From: Lampropedia cohaerens
Lineage (GTDB): Bacteria; Pseudomonadota; Gammaproteobacteria; Burkholderiales; Burkholderiaceae_C
Assembly: GCF_001005215.1 (NCBI RefSeq)
Contig: NZ_LBNQ01000025.1
Coordinates: forward strand, 156,380-220,379
Direction: 5' to 3'
Length of the DNA: 64,000 bases
The notes beneath the pieces are model-generated. The model ran no database searches. It saw only the letters and a program-made list of their open reading frames with translations, and was not told the DNA's origin. This document shows positions 9,060-18,077 of this stretch, piece after piece. Position 1 is the stretch's first letter, and each line of letters opens with the position of its first letter. Both the position numbers and the translations under genes were made by a program.

Positions 9060-10424
9060 ATGCAATCATCTGCTTCAGCCGCCATGGAAGCACCTCGCCA
9101 AGACGGCGCTCGCAAGACCCATGTCCGTTATCTCATTCTGGCGATGATCTTCATCGTCACCACGGTGAACTACGCCGACAGAGCCACTCTGTCGATCACC
9201 GGCCCGGCGATGCGCGACGAATTTGGCTTTTCCACCATCCAGCTCGGCTACATGTTCTCGGCCTTCAGCTGGGCCTACGTGCTCTCGCAGATTCCTGCCG
9301 GCTGGCTGCTGGATCGTTTTGGGGCCCGCCGCGTCTATGCGGCCAGCATTTTCCTCTGGTCGCTCTTTACCCTGCTGCAGAGCACCCTCGGCGCATTCTC
9401 CACCGTCGGCATCACCGCCACCGTCCTGTTCATGATGCGCTTTGCCGTTGGCATGGCCGAGGCGCCGGCCTTTCCTGCCAATGCCAAGGTCGTGGCCGCC
9501 TGGTTCCCCAAGGCCGAGCGCGGCACGGCATCGGCCATCTTCAACTCCGCACAGTATTTCTCCACGGTCTTGTTCTTGCCACTGATGGGCTGGATCACAC
9601 ATGCCTACAGCTGGCACCATGTGTACGTGCTGATGGGACTGCTTGGCATCTTCCTGTCGATCGTCTGGATGGGCTTCGTGCGCAGCCCCCGCAAGCACCG
9701 CATGGTCAATGCGGCAGAGCTCACGCACATTCGTGCCGGTGGCGGCATGGTGGACATGGACGAGGGCCCGGCTGAGGACCGCGCGTCGCACAGCGATACT
9801 TCACGCTGGTCCATCATCAAGCAACTGCTCAGCAACCGCATGCTGCTGGGCATCTATATCGGGCAGTACTGCATCAACGTGCTGACGTATTTCTTTCTGA
9901 CGTGGTTTCCCGTCTATCTCGTGCAGCAGCGCGGCATGACCATTCTCAACGCCGGCTTTGTTGCTTCACTGCCAGCAATCTGCGGCTTTCTGGGCGGCAT
10001 TCTCGGCGGGGTCATCTCGGACGCGCTGGTACGGCGCGGCCATTCCCTGACCTTTAGCCGCAAGCTACCGATCGTCTGCGGGCTGCTGCTGTCGACGACG
10101 ATGATCGTGTGCAACTATGTTGAGACCAACGCCCTCGTCATCGGCTTCATGGCGCTGGCCTTCTTTGGCAAGGGACTGGGGGCGCTTGGCTGGGCAGTGA
10201 TCTCGGATACCGCGCCGCGCGAGGCCATTGGTCTGGCTGGCAGCATCTTCAATACGTTTGGCAATGTCGCCGGGATCGTCACACCCATCGTCATCGGCTA
10301 CATCGTCAACCAGACCCAGTCCTTCAATGGCGCACTGGTGTTCGTCGGCGTCAACGCTCTGATCGCCGTCTGCTCGTACCTGTTCCTGGTCGGCAGGATC
10401 GAGCGACTGGAGATCAAGGCCTGA
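9060..10424 (+). CDS. MFS transporter, GudP-like hexarate (galactarate/glucarate):H+ symporter
   Basis: A 454-residue major facilitator with about 12 membrane segments, of the anion:cation symporter group. The opening NYADRATLSITGP and the motif GWLLDRFGARRVY after the second helix are typical of GudP/GarP-type sugar-acid transporters in the inner membrane. A central cytoplasmic loop (about residues 205-245) separates the two six-helix halves. TTGGAGA precedes the ATG at 9060; the frame opens earlier at 8931 without a ribosome-binding site. Galactarate dehydratase follows 71 bases downstream on the same strand, so the pair imports and commits galactarate to degradation. Galactarate is the likeliest substrate; glucarate is also possible. 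Confidence 0.88.
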   Translation: MQSSASAAMEAPRQDGARKTHVRYLILAMIFIVTTVNYADRATLSITGPAMRDEFGFSTIQLGYMFSAFSWAYVLSQIPAGWLLDRFGARRVYAASIFLWSLFTLLQSTLGAFSTVGITATVLFMMRFAVGMAEAPAFPANAKVVAAWFPKAERGTASAIFNSAQYFSTVLFLPLMGWITHAYSWHHVYVLMGLLGIFLSIVWMGFVRSPRKHRMVNAAELTHIRAGGGMVDMDEGPAEDRASHSDTSRWSIIKQLLSNRMLLGIYIGQYCINVLTYFFLTWFPVYLVQQRGMTILNAGFVASLPAICGFLGGILGGVISDALVRRGHSLTFSRKLPIVCGLLLSTTMIVCNYVETNALVIGFMALAFFGKGLGALGWAVISDTAPREAIGLAGSIFNTFGNVAGIVTPIVIGYIVNQTQSFNGALVFVGVNALIAVCSYLFLVGRIERLEIKA

Positions 10425-10495
10425 GCGCCTGTTCAAGCAAGCAACGAGAGGCGCCACCGTAGCGCACTCCCCACCACGACTTCCACATTCCCCCG

Positions 10496-12055
10496 ATGAC
10501 GCACAACCAACCGACCCCCGACATGCCGCGCTGCATTGTGATGCATGCGCAAGACAACGTTGCCATCATCGCCAACGATGGCGGTCTGCCGGCCGGCACG
10601 CTACTGCCCAACGGCATCACGCTGGTCGATGCCATTCCCCAGGGCCACAAGGTAGCCTTGGCGGATTTGCGCGAAGGCGATGCCATTCGGCGCTATGGCG
10701 TGACTATTGCCTTTGCTGCTCAGGACCTGCCACGCGGCAGCTGGATCAACGAACGGGTCACCCGGATGCCAGCATCGCCAGCACTGGACAATCTGCCCAA
10801 GGCCACGATCCAGGCACCGCCCATGCCTGCCATCACCGATCGCTATTTCGAGGGCTTTCGCAACCCCGACGGCTCGGTGGGCACGCGCAACATCCTGGCC
10901 ATCACCACCACCGTGCAATGCGTCTCCGGGGTGGTAGCGCACGCAGTCGCGCGCATCCGGCGCGAATTGCTGCCACGCTATCCCAACGTCGATGACGTCG
11001 TCAGCCTGGAGCACATCTACGGCTGCGGCGTTGCCATCGACGCGCCCGACGCCATCATCCCCATCCGCACCGTACGCAATATTGCGCGCAACCCCAACTT
11101 CGGCGGCGCCACCATGGTCGTGAGCCTGGGCTGCGAAAAACTCCAGCCCGAGCGCCTTATGCCGGCAGGCAGCATTGCCATCGCGTCCCAAAGCCCTGAC
11201 GTCGTGGTGCTGCAGGACGATGCGCATGTGGGCTTTGAATCGATGATCGCCTCCATCATGGCCACTGCGGAAAAGCACCTGGCCATCCTGGACAAGCGCC
11301 GGCGCGAACCCTGCCCGCTCTCCGACCTCGTAGTCGGCGTGCAGTGCGGCGGCAGCGACGCCTTCTCGGGCGTCACCGCCAACCCGGCGGTGGGCTATGC
11401 CACCGACCTGCTCGTCAGTGCCGGCGCAACCGTCATCTTCTCCGAGAACACCGAGGTGCGCGACGGCGTGGCCCAGCTGACGGCGCGCTGCGCCACCCCG
11501 GAAGTCGCCGATGCACTGATTGCCGAGCTGGACTGGTACGACCGCTATCTGCAGCGCGGCAGCGCCGACCGCAGTGCCAACACCACGCCTGGCAACAAGA
11601 AGGGAGGGCTGTCCAATATCGTCGAGAAGGCCATGGGCTCCATCATCAAGTCCGGCACGCGCACCATTGCCGGCGTCATCCCGCCTGGCGAGCGAGCGCA
11701 CACACGCGGGCTGCTTTTTGGCGCAACGCCGGCCAGCGACTTCATCTGCGGCACCCTGCAATTGGCGGCCGGGATGAACATGCATGTATTCACCACCGGC
11801 CGGGGCACCCCTTATGGCCTTGCGGAAGTACCCGTCATCAAGGTGGCCACGCGCACGAACCTGGCGCGGCGCTGGTTTGACCTGATGGACCTGGATGCTG
11901 GCCGCATTGCCACCGGCGAAGCCAGCATCCAGCAAGTTGGCGAGGAGCTGTTCGAGCTGATCATTGCCATTGCCAGCGGTCGCAAGCGGGCCTGCGCGGA
12001 AAAGCTCAAGCTCCACAATTCACTGGCGCTGTTCAATCCGGCGCCGGTTACCTGA
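10496..12055 (+). CDS. garD: galactarate dehydratase
   Basis: Dehydrates meso-galactarate to 5-dehydro-4-deoxy-D-glucarate, the substrate of the nearby kdgD product. The 519-residue protein belongs to the UxaA/GarD family. It has an N-terminal SAF-like domain (about residues 10-95), then the large domain with [35 protein letters not shown] and the C-terminal [16 protein letters not shown] segment. These Cys- and Gly-rich motifs are typical of the metal-dependent (iron) galactarate dehydratases. It follows the transporter in the same operon and converges, with a 35-base gap, on the Tas-like reductase gene. An altronate dehydratase is less likely because the SAF and large domains are fused in one chain of GarD length. 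Confidence 0.93.
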   Translation: MTHNQPTPDMPRCIVMHAQDNVAIIANDGGLPAGTLLPNGITLVDAIPQGHKVALADLREGDAIRRYGVTIAFAAQDLPRGSWINERVTRMPASPALDNLPKATIQAPPMPAITDRYFEGFRNPDGSVGTRNILAITTTVQCVSGVVAHAVARIRRELLPRYPNVDDVVSLEHIYGCGVAIDAPDAIIPIRTVRNIARNPNFGGATMVVSLGCEKLQPERLMPAGSIAIASQSPDVVVLQDDAHVGFESMIASIMATAEKHLAILDKRRREPCPLSDLVVGVQCGGSDAFSGVTANPAVGYATDLLVSAGATVIFSENTEVRDGVAQLTARCATPEVADALIAELDWYDRYLQRGSADRSANTTPGNKKGGLSNIVEKAMGSIIKSGTRTIAGVIPPGERAHTRGLLFGATPASDFICGTLQLAAGMNMHVFTTGRGTPYGLAEVPVIKVATRTNLARRWFDLMDLDAGRIATGEASIQQVGEELFELIIAIASGRKRACAEKLKLHNSLALFNPAPVT

Positions 12056-12090
12056 CCGCCCAGCCCCTCCCGCAAGCGGCAGGGCGCACG

Positions 12091-13155
12091 TCACACCGCT
12101 GGATCGCGCATGTCCAGCCGAATGGCATCAATGGCCTGCAACAGTTCCGGCGAGAGCCGCACCTGCCAGGCAGCCAGGTTCTCGTCCAGCTGCGCCTGCG
12201 ATGTCACGCCGATGATGGTGCTGGTGACCTGCCACTTGTGATAGACGAACGCCAGTGCCATCTGCGTTGGCGTCAGGCCATGCTTGCGCGCCAGTGCGTT
12301 GTAGCGCCGCGCGGCCTCCAGCGCCGCAGGCCGGGCCCAGCGCTGCTTCTGTGTGGCCTCGTACATGCTCAAGCGCCCACGCGGCGCAGCGGGCTCGAAA
12401 ATGCCTGTCGCATCGTACTTACCGGTCAAGGCACCAAATGCCAGCGGCGAATACGCCAGCAGACCCACCTTGAGGCGATAGCAGGTCTCATCCAGCGCAT
12501 TCTCAAAGCTGCGATTGGTCAGGCAATACGGATTCTGAACACTGACCACGCGGGCCAGTCCATGCTGCTCGGCCAGGCGCGCGAACTCATGCACACCATA
12601 GGGCGTTTCATTGGACAGGCCGATGTAGCGTACCTTGCCCTCCCGCACGAGACGGTCAAGCGTCTGCAACTGCTCGAGAATCGGCGTCTGCGTGCGCTCC
12701 TTCTCCGGCTCGAAGTACATGGCACCGAAGGCCGGCACATGACGCTCGGGCCAGTGAATCTGGTAGAGGTCAATCACGTCGGTTTGCAGGCGACGCAGAC
12801 TGCCTTCACACGATGCCACGATGTCGGCCGCGGTCATTCCCTGGCCTTCGCGGATCCACGGCATGCCCCGGCTTGGACCGGCCACCTTGGAGGCAAGCAC
12901 CACTTTCTCGCGCTTGCCGGGGTTCCTGGCAAACCAGTTGCCGAGAATGGTCTCGGTGGCACCAAAAGTTTCCTTGCGCGCCGGCACGGCGTACATCTCG
13001 GCGGTATCCCAGAAATCGACGCCGAGATCCAGCGCCCTATCCAAAATAGCATGCGCCTGCGTCTCGTCGACCTGCTCCCCGAACGTCATGGTCCCCAGGC
13101 ATATGGGCGCGACATGCAGCGCGCTGTCGCCCAGACGGCGTTTTTCGAACGTCAC
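12091..13155 (-). CDS. Tas-like aldo/keto reductase
   Basis: A 354-residue NADP(H)-dependent aldo/keto reductase of the Tas (YghZ-like) group. The catalytic tetrad is visible as Asp50, Tyr55, Lys90 and His134. The motifs LGTMTFGEQ, DTAEMYAVP, ASKVAGPSRG, DLYQIHWPER and VQNPYCLTNRSFE closely follow E. coli Tas. The start is a GTG: an AAAGGA site lies eight bases upstream of it, whereas the open frame extends to an ATG at 13248 that has no such site and would add 31 unrelated residues. The gene is divergent from bfd. The physiological substrate is unknown. Confidence 0.9.
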   Translation of the reverse strand: MTFEKRRLGDSALHVAPICLGTMTFGEQVDETQAHAILDRALDLGVDFWDTAEMYAVPARKETFGATETILGNWFARNPGKREKVVLASKVAGPSRGMPWIREGQGMTAADIVASCEGSLRRLQTDVIDLYQIHWPERHVPAFGAMYFEPEKERTQTPILEQLQTLDRLVREGKVRYIGLSNETPYGVHEFARLAEQHGLARVVSVQNPYCLTNRSFENALDETCYRLKVGLLAYSPLAFGALTGKYDATGIFEPAAPRGRLSMYEATQKQRWARPAALEAARRYNALARKHGLTPTQMALAFVYHKWQVTSTIIGVTSQAQLDENLAAWQVRLSPELLQAIDAIRLDMRDPAV

Positions 13156-13315
13156 GTTTGCAATCCTTTCATGGCTGATCTTCCCCGCTTGTAATTGCAG
13201 CAGGTCTGCATTGCGCATTATCTTCACCCCACCAATTCGTGCAGACATCCCTCGCCTGCGACCAGCCCGCGCAGTGCGGGTTAATGCCTATCCCCAAAAG
13301 GGTCAAAGATAGTTA

Positions 13316-13345
13316 TTGCTAATGCGAGACGTTCTTATTTATAAT
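13316..13345 (+). promoter_or_regulatory. sigma-70-like promoter of the bfd-tonB-exbBD locus
   Basis: TTGCTA at 13316-13321 and a perfect TATAAT at 13340-13345 are separated by 18 bases. The bfd start is 42 bases downstream of the -10 box. The spacer is occupied by a Fur-box-like sequence, which fits iron repression. Confidence 0.7.
13321..13339. promoter_or_regulatory. Fur box
   Basis: AATGCGAGACGTTCTTATT is a 19-base near-palindrome close to the betaproteobacterial Fur-box form AATGAGAATCGTTCTCATT. It fills the spacer between the -35 and -10 boxes, so bound Fe-Fur would block RNA polymerase. The downstream genes (bfd, tonB, exbB, exbD) are classic Fur targets. Confidence 0.7.
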
Positions 13346-13386
13346 CGCGCCCTGTCATCAACTAGCCAGCCAAAGAAGGCAAAGCC

Positions 13387-13653
13387 ATGATCGTGTGCGT
13401 ATGTCGTCGTGTCTCTGACCGTGAAATAGCACGGCATGCGCATACCGGTATGGGCTTTGACGAAATCCAGCTTGAGTTGGGTGTTGCACTGCAATGTGGC
13501 CGCTGTGAATGCATGGCGCGCAGTCTGGTGCAGCAATGCCACGCAGCCGCACCGATGGCTGCCATCGAGAATGCCAACTGTCCTGGTCAGCCTGCTAACT
13601 CCAATGAAAGGCCGATTCCATGGAACTCATCGCTTCGCTCGCAGGCAGTCTGA
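13387..13653 (+). CDS. bfd: bacterioferritin-associated ferredoxin
   Basis: A small [2Fe-2S] protein that reduces bacterioferritin so that stored iron can be released. The BFD fold carries four ligands, Cys4, Cys6, Cys37 and Cys40 (CVC near the start and QCGRCEC later), the canonical CxC-x30-CxxC spacing. The core ends near residue 53; the remaining 35 residues (about 54-88) have no clear fold and are longer than in most Bfd proteins of about 65 residues. A short membrane-peptide frame starts inside this tail at 13620. It is the first gene after the Fur-box promoter, ahead of tonB-exbB-exbD, so it is expected to be expressed under iron limitation. Confidence 0.9.
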   Translation: MIVCVCRRVSDREIARHAHTGMGFDEIQLELGVALQCGRCECMARSLVQQCHAAAPMAAIENANCPGQPANSNERPIPWNSSLRSQAV

Positions 13654-13694
13654 TGCTGGTGTTGGGCTGCGTATGGTGGATTTTGCAAAAGTGA
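13620..13694 (+). CDS. possible 24-residue single-span membrane peptide
   Basis: An ATG-started frame overlapping the last 34 bases of bfd in another phase encodes 24 residues: an acidic N-terminus, then a continuous hydrophobic stretch of about 19 residues (LIASLAGSLMLVLGCVWWI) ending in a single Lys, the make-up of a short transmembrane peptide. A GAAAGG sequence 9 bases before the ATG could serve as ribosome-binding site. It lies in the iron-regulated bfd-tonB interval. No homology is claimed; coding is a hypothesis based on composition and position only. Confidence 0.35.
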   Translation: MELIASLAGSLMLVLGCVWWILQK

Positions 13695-13787
13695 CGACAC
13701 CATAGGCCCTCTCTCTTCTCGCAACATCTCAATTGTCCCCGTGCAGCCCCTTGCACTGCCGATGCGGTGTACGGGGCTGCCCAAGTC

Positions 13788-14615
13788 ATGACCACCCCTT
13801 CTGCGCCAGAACTGGACCTGAAAGCTCCGCCCGCCGGCACCCACGCTTTCGTCGTCGGCGGCGTGTTGCTCTTGCATGTTGCCGCCCTCTGGGGTCTGCA
13901 ACGCATGATCGATGCGGAACCCGAACAGGTCGAGATCGAGCCGCCAGTAGTGATGGTGCAAATTGTGGCGCCGCCCGCTCCTGAGCCAGTGGCGCCGCCT
14001 GTGCAGGCGCCGGCAGTGCCCGAGCCGCCACCGCCGGCTCCGCCACCACCACCCGAGCCACCACCACCTCCTCCGCCGCCGAAGCCCCCTGCTCCGAAAC
14101 CCAAGCCAACGCCCCAGCCGGTGGTCAAGCCCAAGCCACCGACCGAGCGCACGCCCATCGTGCCACCGCCACCGCCTCCTCCCCCGGCACCGCCGCCTCC
14201 GGTGCCCGCGCCGCTGGCACCGCTGCCGCCTCCGGTACAGGCGCCCGCACCGGCAACGCCTGCCGCCCCCAGTGCGGCAGCCACGCGCGCGCCGTCGGGC
14301 ACCCCGACGGCAGGCCCGGCGTCGGACGTGGTACCCACCACCTCGCAGCAGGCTTCGTTGGCCATGCAGCAGGTGCGCTATCCGCGCATCAGCCAGCAGA
14401 TGCGTGAGGAGGGCGTCGTGCATGTGCGCGTCACCATCGGGACCGATGGCAGGCCCCGCCAGGTTGCCCTCGAGCGCAGCAGCGGCTTCCGTCGACTTGA
14501 CGACGCTGCGCTGGAAGGCGTGCGCCGTGCACGTTTTCGGCCTTCGCTGCGCAACGGCCAGCCGGTGGAGGCCACGGTCGTGCTGCCCTTGCGCTTTACC
14601 CTTACGCGCCGCTGA
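13788..14615 (+). CDS. tonB: TonB energy-transducing protein
   Basis: Periplasm-spanning link between the ExbB-ExbD motor and outer-membrane receptors for iron complexes. The 275-residue chain has a single N-terminal membrane anchor (about residues 20-40, VGGVLLLHVAALWGL), a long Pro-rich rigid region (about residues 55-160) and a C-terminal TonB domain beginning VRYPRISQQMREEG and including GTDGRPRQVALERSSGFRRLD. The ATG at 13788 is preferred; an in-frame GTG at 13767 would add seven residues, and neither has a convincing ribosome-binding site. exbB and exbD follow directly. The Pro-rich stretch creates a spurious Gly-rich reading frame on the opposite strand. Confidence 0.93.
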   Translation: MTTPSAPELDLKAPPAGTHAFVVGGVLLLHVAALWGLQRMIDAEPEQVEIEPPVVMVQIVAPPAPEPVAPPVQAPAVPEPPPPAPPPPPEPPPPPPPPKPPAPKPKPTPQPVVKPKPPTERTPIVPPPPPPPPAPPPPVPAPLAPLPPPVQAPAPATPAAPSAAATRAPSGTPTAGPASDVVPTTSQQASLAMQQVRYPRISQQMREEGVVHVRVTIGTDGRPRQVALERSSGFRRLDDAALEGVRRARFRPSLRNGQPVEATVVLPLRFTLTRR

Positions 14616-14686
14616 TCGCGTCCCACGCATGGTGCCTGCTCTTTCGCTACAAAACCGCCGCTTTCCGTCAGTTATTAGGAGTTTTC

Positions 14687-15403
14687 ATGGAACAGAACAT
14701 TGGCTTGCTCGCAGCCTGGAACCAGGCCGACGCTGTCGGCCGCACCGTCGCCCTCTTGCTCTTGCTGATGTCGATCGCGACATGGGTCGTCATTGTCATC
14801 AAGGCGCTCAGCCTGATGCGCTACAAGCGCATGATCAAACCTTCCAAGGATTTCTGGCACAGCGAGGATCTTGCCTCCGGCATCAAGAAGCTGGGTGACC
14901 AGGCCGACAACCCCTTCCTGCTGCTGACGCTGGAAGGCCGCGACGCAGCGGCCCACCACCGTAACACGCAGGCGCACCTGCATGACAGCCTGGATATCAG
15001 TGACTGGATCACGCGCAATCTGCGCTACACGGTGGACGGTTTCACTGCCCGCCTGCAGTCTGGGCTTTCGATTCTTGCGACCGTCGGCTCAATCGCCCCA
15101 TTCGTTGGCCTGTTCGGCACCGTGTGGGGCATCATCCATGCGCTGATGGCCATCGGCGCCTCCGGCAACGCCACGATGGACACGGTGGCAGGCCCCATCG
15201 GCGAGGCACTGGTGATGACGGCGGCCGGCCTGGCCGTGGCCATCCCGGCGGTGATTGGCTACAACGCACTGGTGCGCGGCAACAAGTCACTGCTGCTGCA
15301 CGTCAACGCGTTTGCCCATGACCTGCATGCCTACTTCGTCACCGGCGCACGCGTGAGCCACATCAGCGAAAACGGCAAGGTCTTGCCGCTGAAAAAAGGT
15401 TGA
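14687..15403 (+). CDS. exbB: ExbB, TonB-system proton channel subunit (MotA/TolQ family)
   Basis: Inner-membrane protein that forms the pentameric channel of the TonB motor. The 238-residue sequence has three membrane spans (about residues 20-42, 125-150 and 165-190). The conserved core GLSILATVGSIAPFVGLFGTVWGI and the following VAGPIGEALVMTAAGLAVAIPAV are hallmark ExbB/TolQ segments. It could in principle be TolQ, but linkage to tonB and to an exbD with a short C-terminal domain supports ExbB. TTAGGAG precedes the ATG. exbD starts six bases after the stop. Confidence 0.94.
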   Translation: MEQNIGLLAAWNQADAVGRTVALLLLLMSIATWVVIVIKALSLMRYKRMIKPSKDFWHSEDLASGIKKLGDQADNPFLLLTLEGRDAAAHHRNTQAHLHDSLDISDWITRNLRYTVDGFTARLQSGLSILATVGSIAPFVGLFGTVWGIIHALMAIGASGNATMDTVAGPIGEALVMTAAGLAVAIPAVIGYNALVRGNKSLLLHVNAFAHDLHAYFVTGARVSHISENGKVLPLKKG

Positions 15404-15409
15404 TCCACT

Positions 15410-15889
15410 ATGGCTTTCTCGAATCTGGAGCAGGACGACGGCGACGTGATGAGCGAGATCAACATGGTCCCACTGATCGACATCATGCTGGTGCTGCTGA
15501 TCATCTTCATCATCACCGTTCCTGTCATCAAGCACGCCGTCAATGTGGAACTGCCACAGGCCAGTTCCGAGCCCGAGCACGTCGAGCCGGAAACCATCAG
15601 CCTGAGCATTGACCGCGATGGGCAGTATTACTTGAACACGAGAGCGGTCTCTGATGACGAGCTGCGTGAACGCCTCGCGCAGGAAGCGCAGAAGGAAGAA
15701 CCGCCCTCGCTGCACATCAGCGGCGACCGGGACGTGCGCTATGAACGCATCGCGCAGGCGATGTCCATCGCCCGCGAAACGGGCCTGCAGAAGATCGGCT
15801 TCGTCACCTCGCCCGATGGCAGCGTAGGCGAGGTAACAGCACCAACAGCCGCCGACCAACCGCCCCCGCAGCCAACCTCGGCCCAGTAG
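15410..15889 (+). CDS. exbD: ExbD, TonB-system accessory subunit
   Basis: Inner-membrane partner of ExbB with one N-terminal span (about residues 20-42) and a periplasmic domain. The essential membrane aspartate is Asp24 in PLIDIMLVLL, the residue that carries protons in the motor (Asp25 in E. coli). The 159-residue length is slightly above the usual 140; the extra C-terminal residues are Pro/Thr/Gln rich. It is the last gene of the iron-uptake operon and is followed directly by a strong terminator. Confidence 0.94.
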   Translation: MAFSNLEQDDGDVMSEINMVPLIDIMLVLLIIFIITVPVIKHAVNVELPQASSEPEHVEPETISLSIDRDGQYYLNTRAVSDDELRERLAQEAQKEEPPSLHISGDRDVRYERIAQAMSIARETGLQKIGFVTSPDGSVGEVTAPTAADQPPPQPTSAQ

Positions 15890-15912
15890 CTATTCTGGCG
15901 CCACAAGACCAC

Positions 15913-15950
15913 AACGCGCACAGGAATCTTCTTCCTGTGCGCGTTTTTTT
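15913..15950 (+). terminator. intrinsic terminator after exbD
   Basis: Perfect 14-bp stem AACGCGCACAGGAA (15913-15926) with TTCCTGTGCGCGTT (15932-15945), a 5-base loop, and a T-run to 15950. It ends the bfd-tonB-exbB-exbD unit. Confidence 0.92.
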
Positions 15951-16190
15951 CATGCGTGCGGCAGACGGCAATCCTCTCGATGCCACACTGGCCCGCCCGA
16001 GCAGCGGCTCATCGCCTGCGGGGTACGTAGCCGGGTCAAGGCGGTTTGACGGCATCGTAGGCGCTGCGGCGCAGACAGCGCAGTCGCACCATCGGAGCCC
16101 CGGGACAAACCCAGTCAGGCAGGAGGCAGGCTTGCGGCTGGCGCCCGGGGGATGTGGCCGCGGCGCCGCGCCCTGTGCGCCAGAGCTTGC

Positions 16191-17360
16191 TTACTTGATC
16201 CAGAGACGCATGGAATCCCAGATGCGGCCGAAGAATCCTGCCTCCGGCACCTCTTCCAGCGCCACCACAGGGACTTCCTTCACCAGCGTATCGCCAACCT
16301 GCACGCGCAGCGTCCCGATGGACTGGTCAAGATGCACCGGCGCCATCAATGGGTCAGGACGTTGAATGGTGGTGCGCACCTGGCCTGCGCTGCCCGTCGG
16401 CAGTGCAATGTAGACGGCGTCATGACTGCCCACTGCCACGGTGTCCTTGGCGCCCTTCCAGATATCGGGAGTTTCCATCGGCTGACCGGCATCGAACAGC
16501 TTGACCGCGTCAAAGGCCGTATAGCCCCAGTTGAGCAGCTTCTGGCTTTCGTTGGCGCGGGCATTCTCGCTTTCTGCGCCAAGCACGATCGACAGCAGGC
16601 GCCTTGGGCCGACGTTGGGAACATCCCGCTGCGCCGTCGCCACGAGACAGTAACCGGCAGCTTCCGTGTGCCCCGTCTTCAGACCATCCACCGTCGGATC
16701 GCGAAACAGCAGCAGGTTACGGTTATTGCTGTTGGCCTCGGGCGTGCCGGGGTAGCGATACTGCTTGGTGGAGTAGTAATGCATGTACTGCGGAAACTCC
16801 CGCATCAGGCTGGTCGCCAGGATGCCCAGATCACGCGCGGTGGTCAGATGCCCTGGCTCGGTCAACCCCTCAGGGTTCTTGTACGACGTGTTGTTCATGC
16901 CCAGCGCGCGCGCCTGGTCGTTCATGAGCTTGACAAAGTTCTCCACCGAGCCGGCAACGCCCTCGGCCAGGGCCACGGAGGCGTCGTTGCCGGACTGGAC
17001 AATCATGCCGTAGAGTAGATCATTGACCGGCACCTGCATCCGCGGCTCGATGAACATGCGCGAGCCTGGCATCTTCCAGGCACGCTCGCTGACCGGGAAG
17101 GTCTGCTCCAGCGTGATCTTGCGCGCACGCAGCGCATCGAAGACGACATAGGCCGTCATGAGCTTGGTCAGCGACGCCTGCTCGACCGGACTGTCCACAT
17201 CCTTGGCCGCAAGTACCTGATTGGAGGTCACGTCGATGAGCAGATAGTTGCGCGCCGCAATCTCGGGCGGCTGCGGCAACTGTGCATGCGCAGCAAACGC
17301 CATCGCACAACCGCCAATGAAAGCGGCCATGCGACGCCAGCCAGAACTAAGAAACTTCAT
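16191..17360 (-). CDS. dacC: D-alanyl-D-alanine carboxypeptidase (PBP5/6 family)
   Basis: Trims the terminal D-Ala from peptidoglycan pentapeptides at the outer face of the inner membrane. The 389-residue protein has a signal peptide (about residues 1-26, ending AAHA). The penicillin-binding motifs are all present: SLTK with Ser63 and Lys66, SGN at 123-125 and KTG at 228-230. A PBP5-type beta domain and a C-terminal amphipathic helix (GRIWDSMRLWIK) for membrane attachment follow. The ATG at 17360 with GGGA upstream is preferred to the TTG at 17366. It lies 63 bases downstream of the hydrolase gene on the same strand. The symbol could equally be dacA; the family is certain. Confidence 0.94.
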   Translation of the reverse strand: MKFLSSGWRRMAAFIGGCAMAFAAHAQLPQPPEIAARNYLLIDVTSNQVLAAKDVDSPVEQASLTKLMTAYVVFDALRARKITLEQTFPVSERAWKMPGSRMFIEPRMQVPVNDLLYGMIVQSGNDASVALAEGVAGSVENFVKLMNDQARALGMNNTSYKNPEGLTEPGHLTTARDLGILATSLMREFPQYMHYYSTKQYRYPGTPEANSNNRNLLLFRDPTVDGLKTGHTEAAGYCLVATAQRDVPNVGPRRLLSIVLGAESENARANESQKLLNWGYTAFDAVKLFDAGQPMETPDIWKGAKDTVAVGSHDAVYIALPTGSAGQVRTTIQRPDPLMAPVHLDQSIGTLRVQVGDTLVKEVPVVALEEVPEAGFFGRIWDSMRLWIK

Positions 17361-17423
17361 GGTCAATCCCGATAAGAAACGAAAAGAAAGGGTTGAATGT
17401 GCAGCCGCTCCGATTGCCCGACT

Positions 17424-18077
17424 CTAGACAGGCAGTTGGGCTACTGCGCGCATATGCCGCACCACCAGTTCCTTAAGCAACACCTGGCGGCCGTGGAAAA
17501 AGTGCTCGGCGCCGGGTATGACCAGCAAGGGCAGAGACTGTTCCCTTGCCCAGTCCAAGACTGGTGCGATAGGTACAGTCTCGTCCTGTTCGCCATGGAT
17601 CACCAGGCTGCGCAAATGCAGAGCCTGAGGAATGGGCTGGACCCGGAAACGACTGGCTGCGGTACCCACGAACACCACGGCACGCAGGTCGCGGCTGGCA
17701 TGCAGTTGCTCCAGTACCTGGCTGATCACGTAAGTGCCGAACGAAAAACCCCCGATCACCAACGGGCCCTGCGGGGCGACCTGGCGCACGACCTCCAGCA
17801 GATCCTGCGCCTCGCCCACGCCATTGTCATGCGTGCCCTGCGACTGCCCCACGCCGCGAAAGTTGAAACGCCAGGCGTCCCAGCCCGTGGCCACCATGGC
17901 TCGCGCCAACGTCTGCACGACCTTGTTGTTCATCGTGCCCGCAAACAACGGATGCGGATGGGTAAGGATGGCCGTGCCTTGTCTGCTTTGGCCGTCGGCG
18001 AGCTGGGCACGGTCAAAGAGTGCTTCAATGGCACCGGCCTTGCCGGTCAGCATCAGGGATTCAGTCTGGGCATTCAC
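17424..18077 (-). CDS. alpha/beta hydrolase (COG2945 type)
   Basis: A 217-residue cytoplasmic hydrolase with the catalytic triad visible as Ser112 (GGFSFG), Asp165 (GEQDETVP) and His192 (GAEHFFHG). The N-terminal THPHPLFAGTMNNKVV and FNFRGVGQSQG segments are typical of the small COG2945 hydrolases, whose substrates are mostly unknown. The GTG at 18077 has AGGA upstream; an ATG at 18053 would remove eight residues. The frame is open to 18608 but that extension is arginine-rich and does not look coding. It probably forms an operon with the downstream carboxypeptidase gene. Confidence 0.85.
   Translation of the reverse strand: MNAQTESLMLTGKAGAIEALFDRAQLADGQSRQGTAILTHPHPLFAGTMNNKVVQTLARAMVATGWDAWRFNFRGVGQSQGTHDNGVGEAQDLLEVVRQVAPQGPLVIGGFSFGTYVISQVLEQLHASRDLRAVVFVGTAASRFRVQPIPQALHLRSLVIHGEQDETVPIAPVLDWAREQSLPLLVIPGAEHFFHGRQVLLKELVVRHMRAVAQLPV

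Noticed and set aside
13595..14365. Gly-rich 256-codon minus-strand frame
   Set aside because: It is the complement of the Pro-codon-rich tonB segment; composition mirrors that and nothing else.
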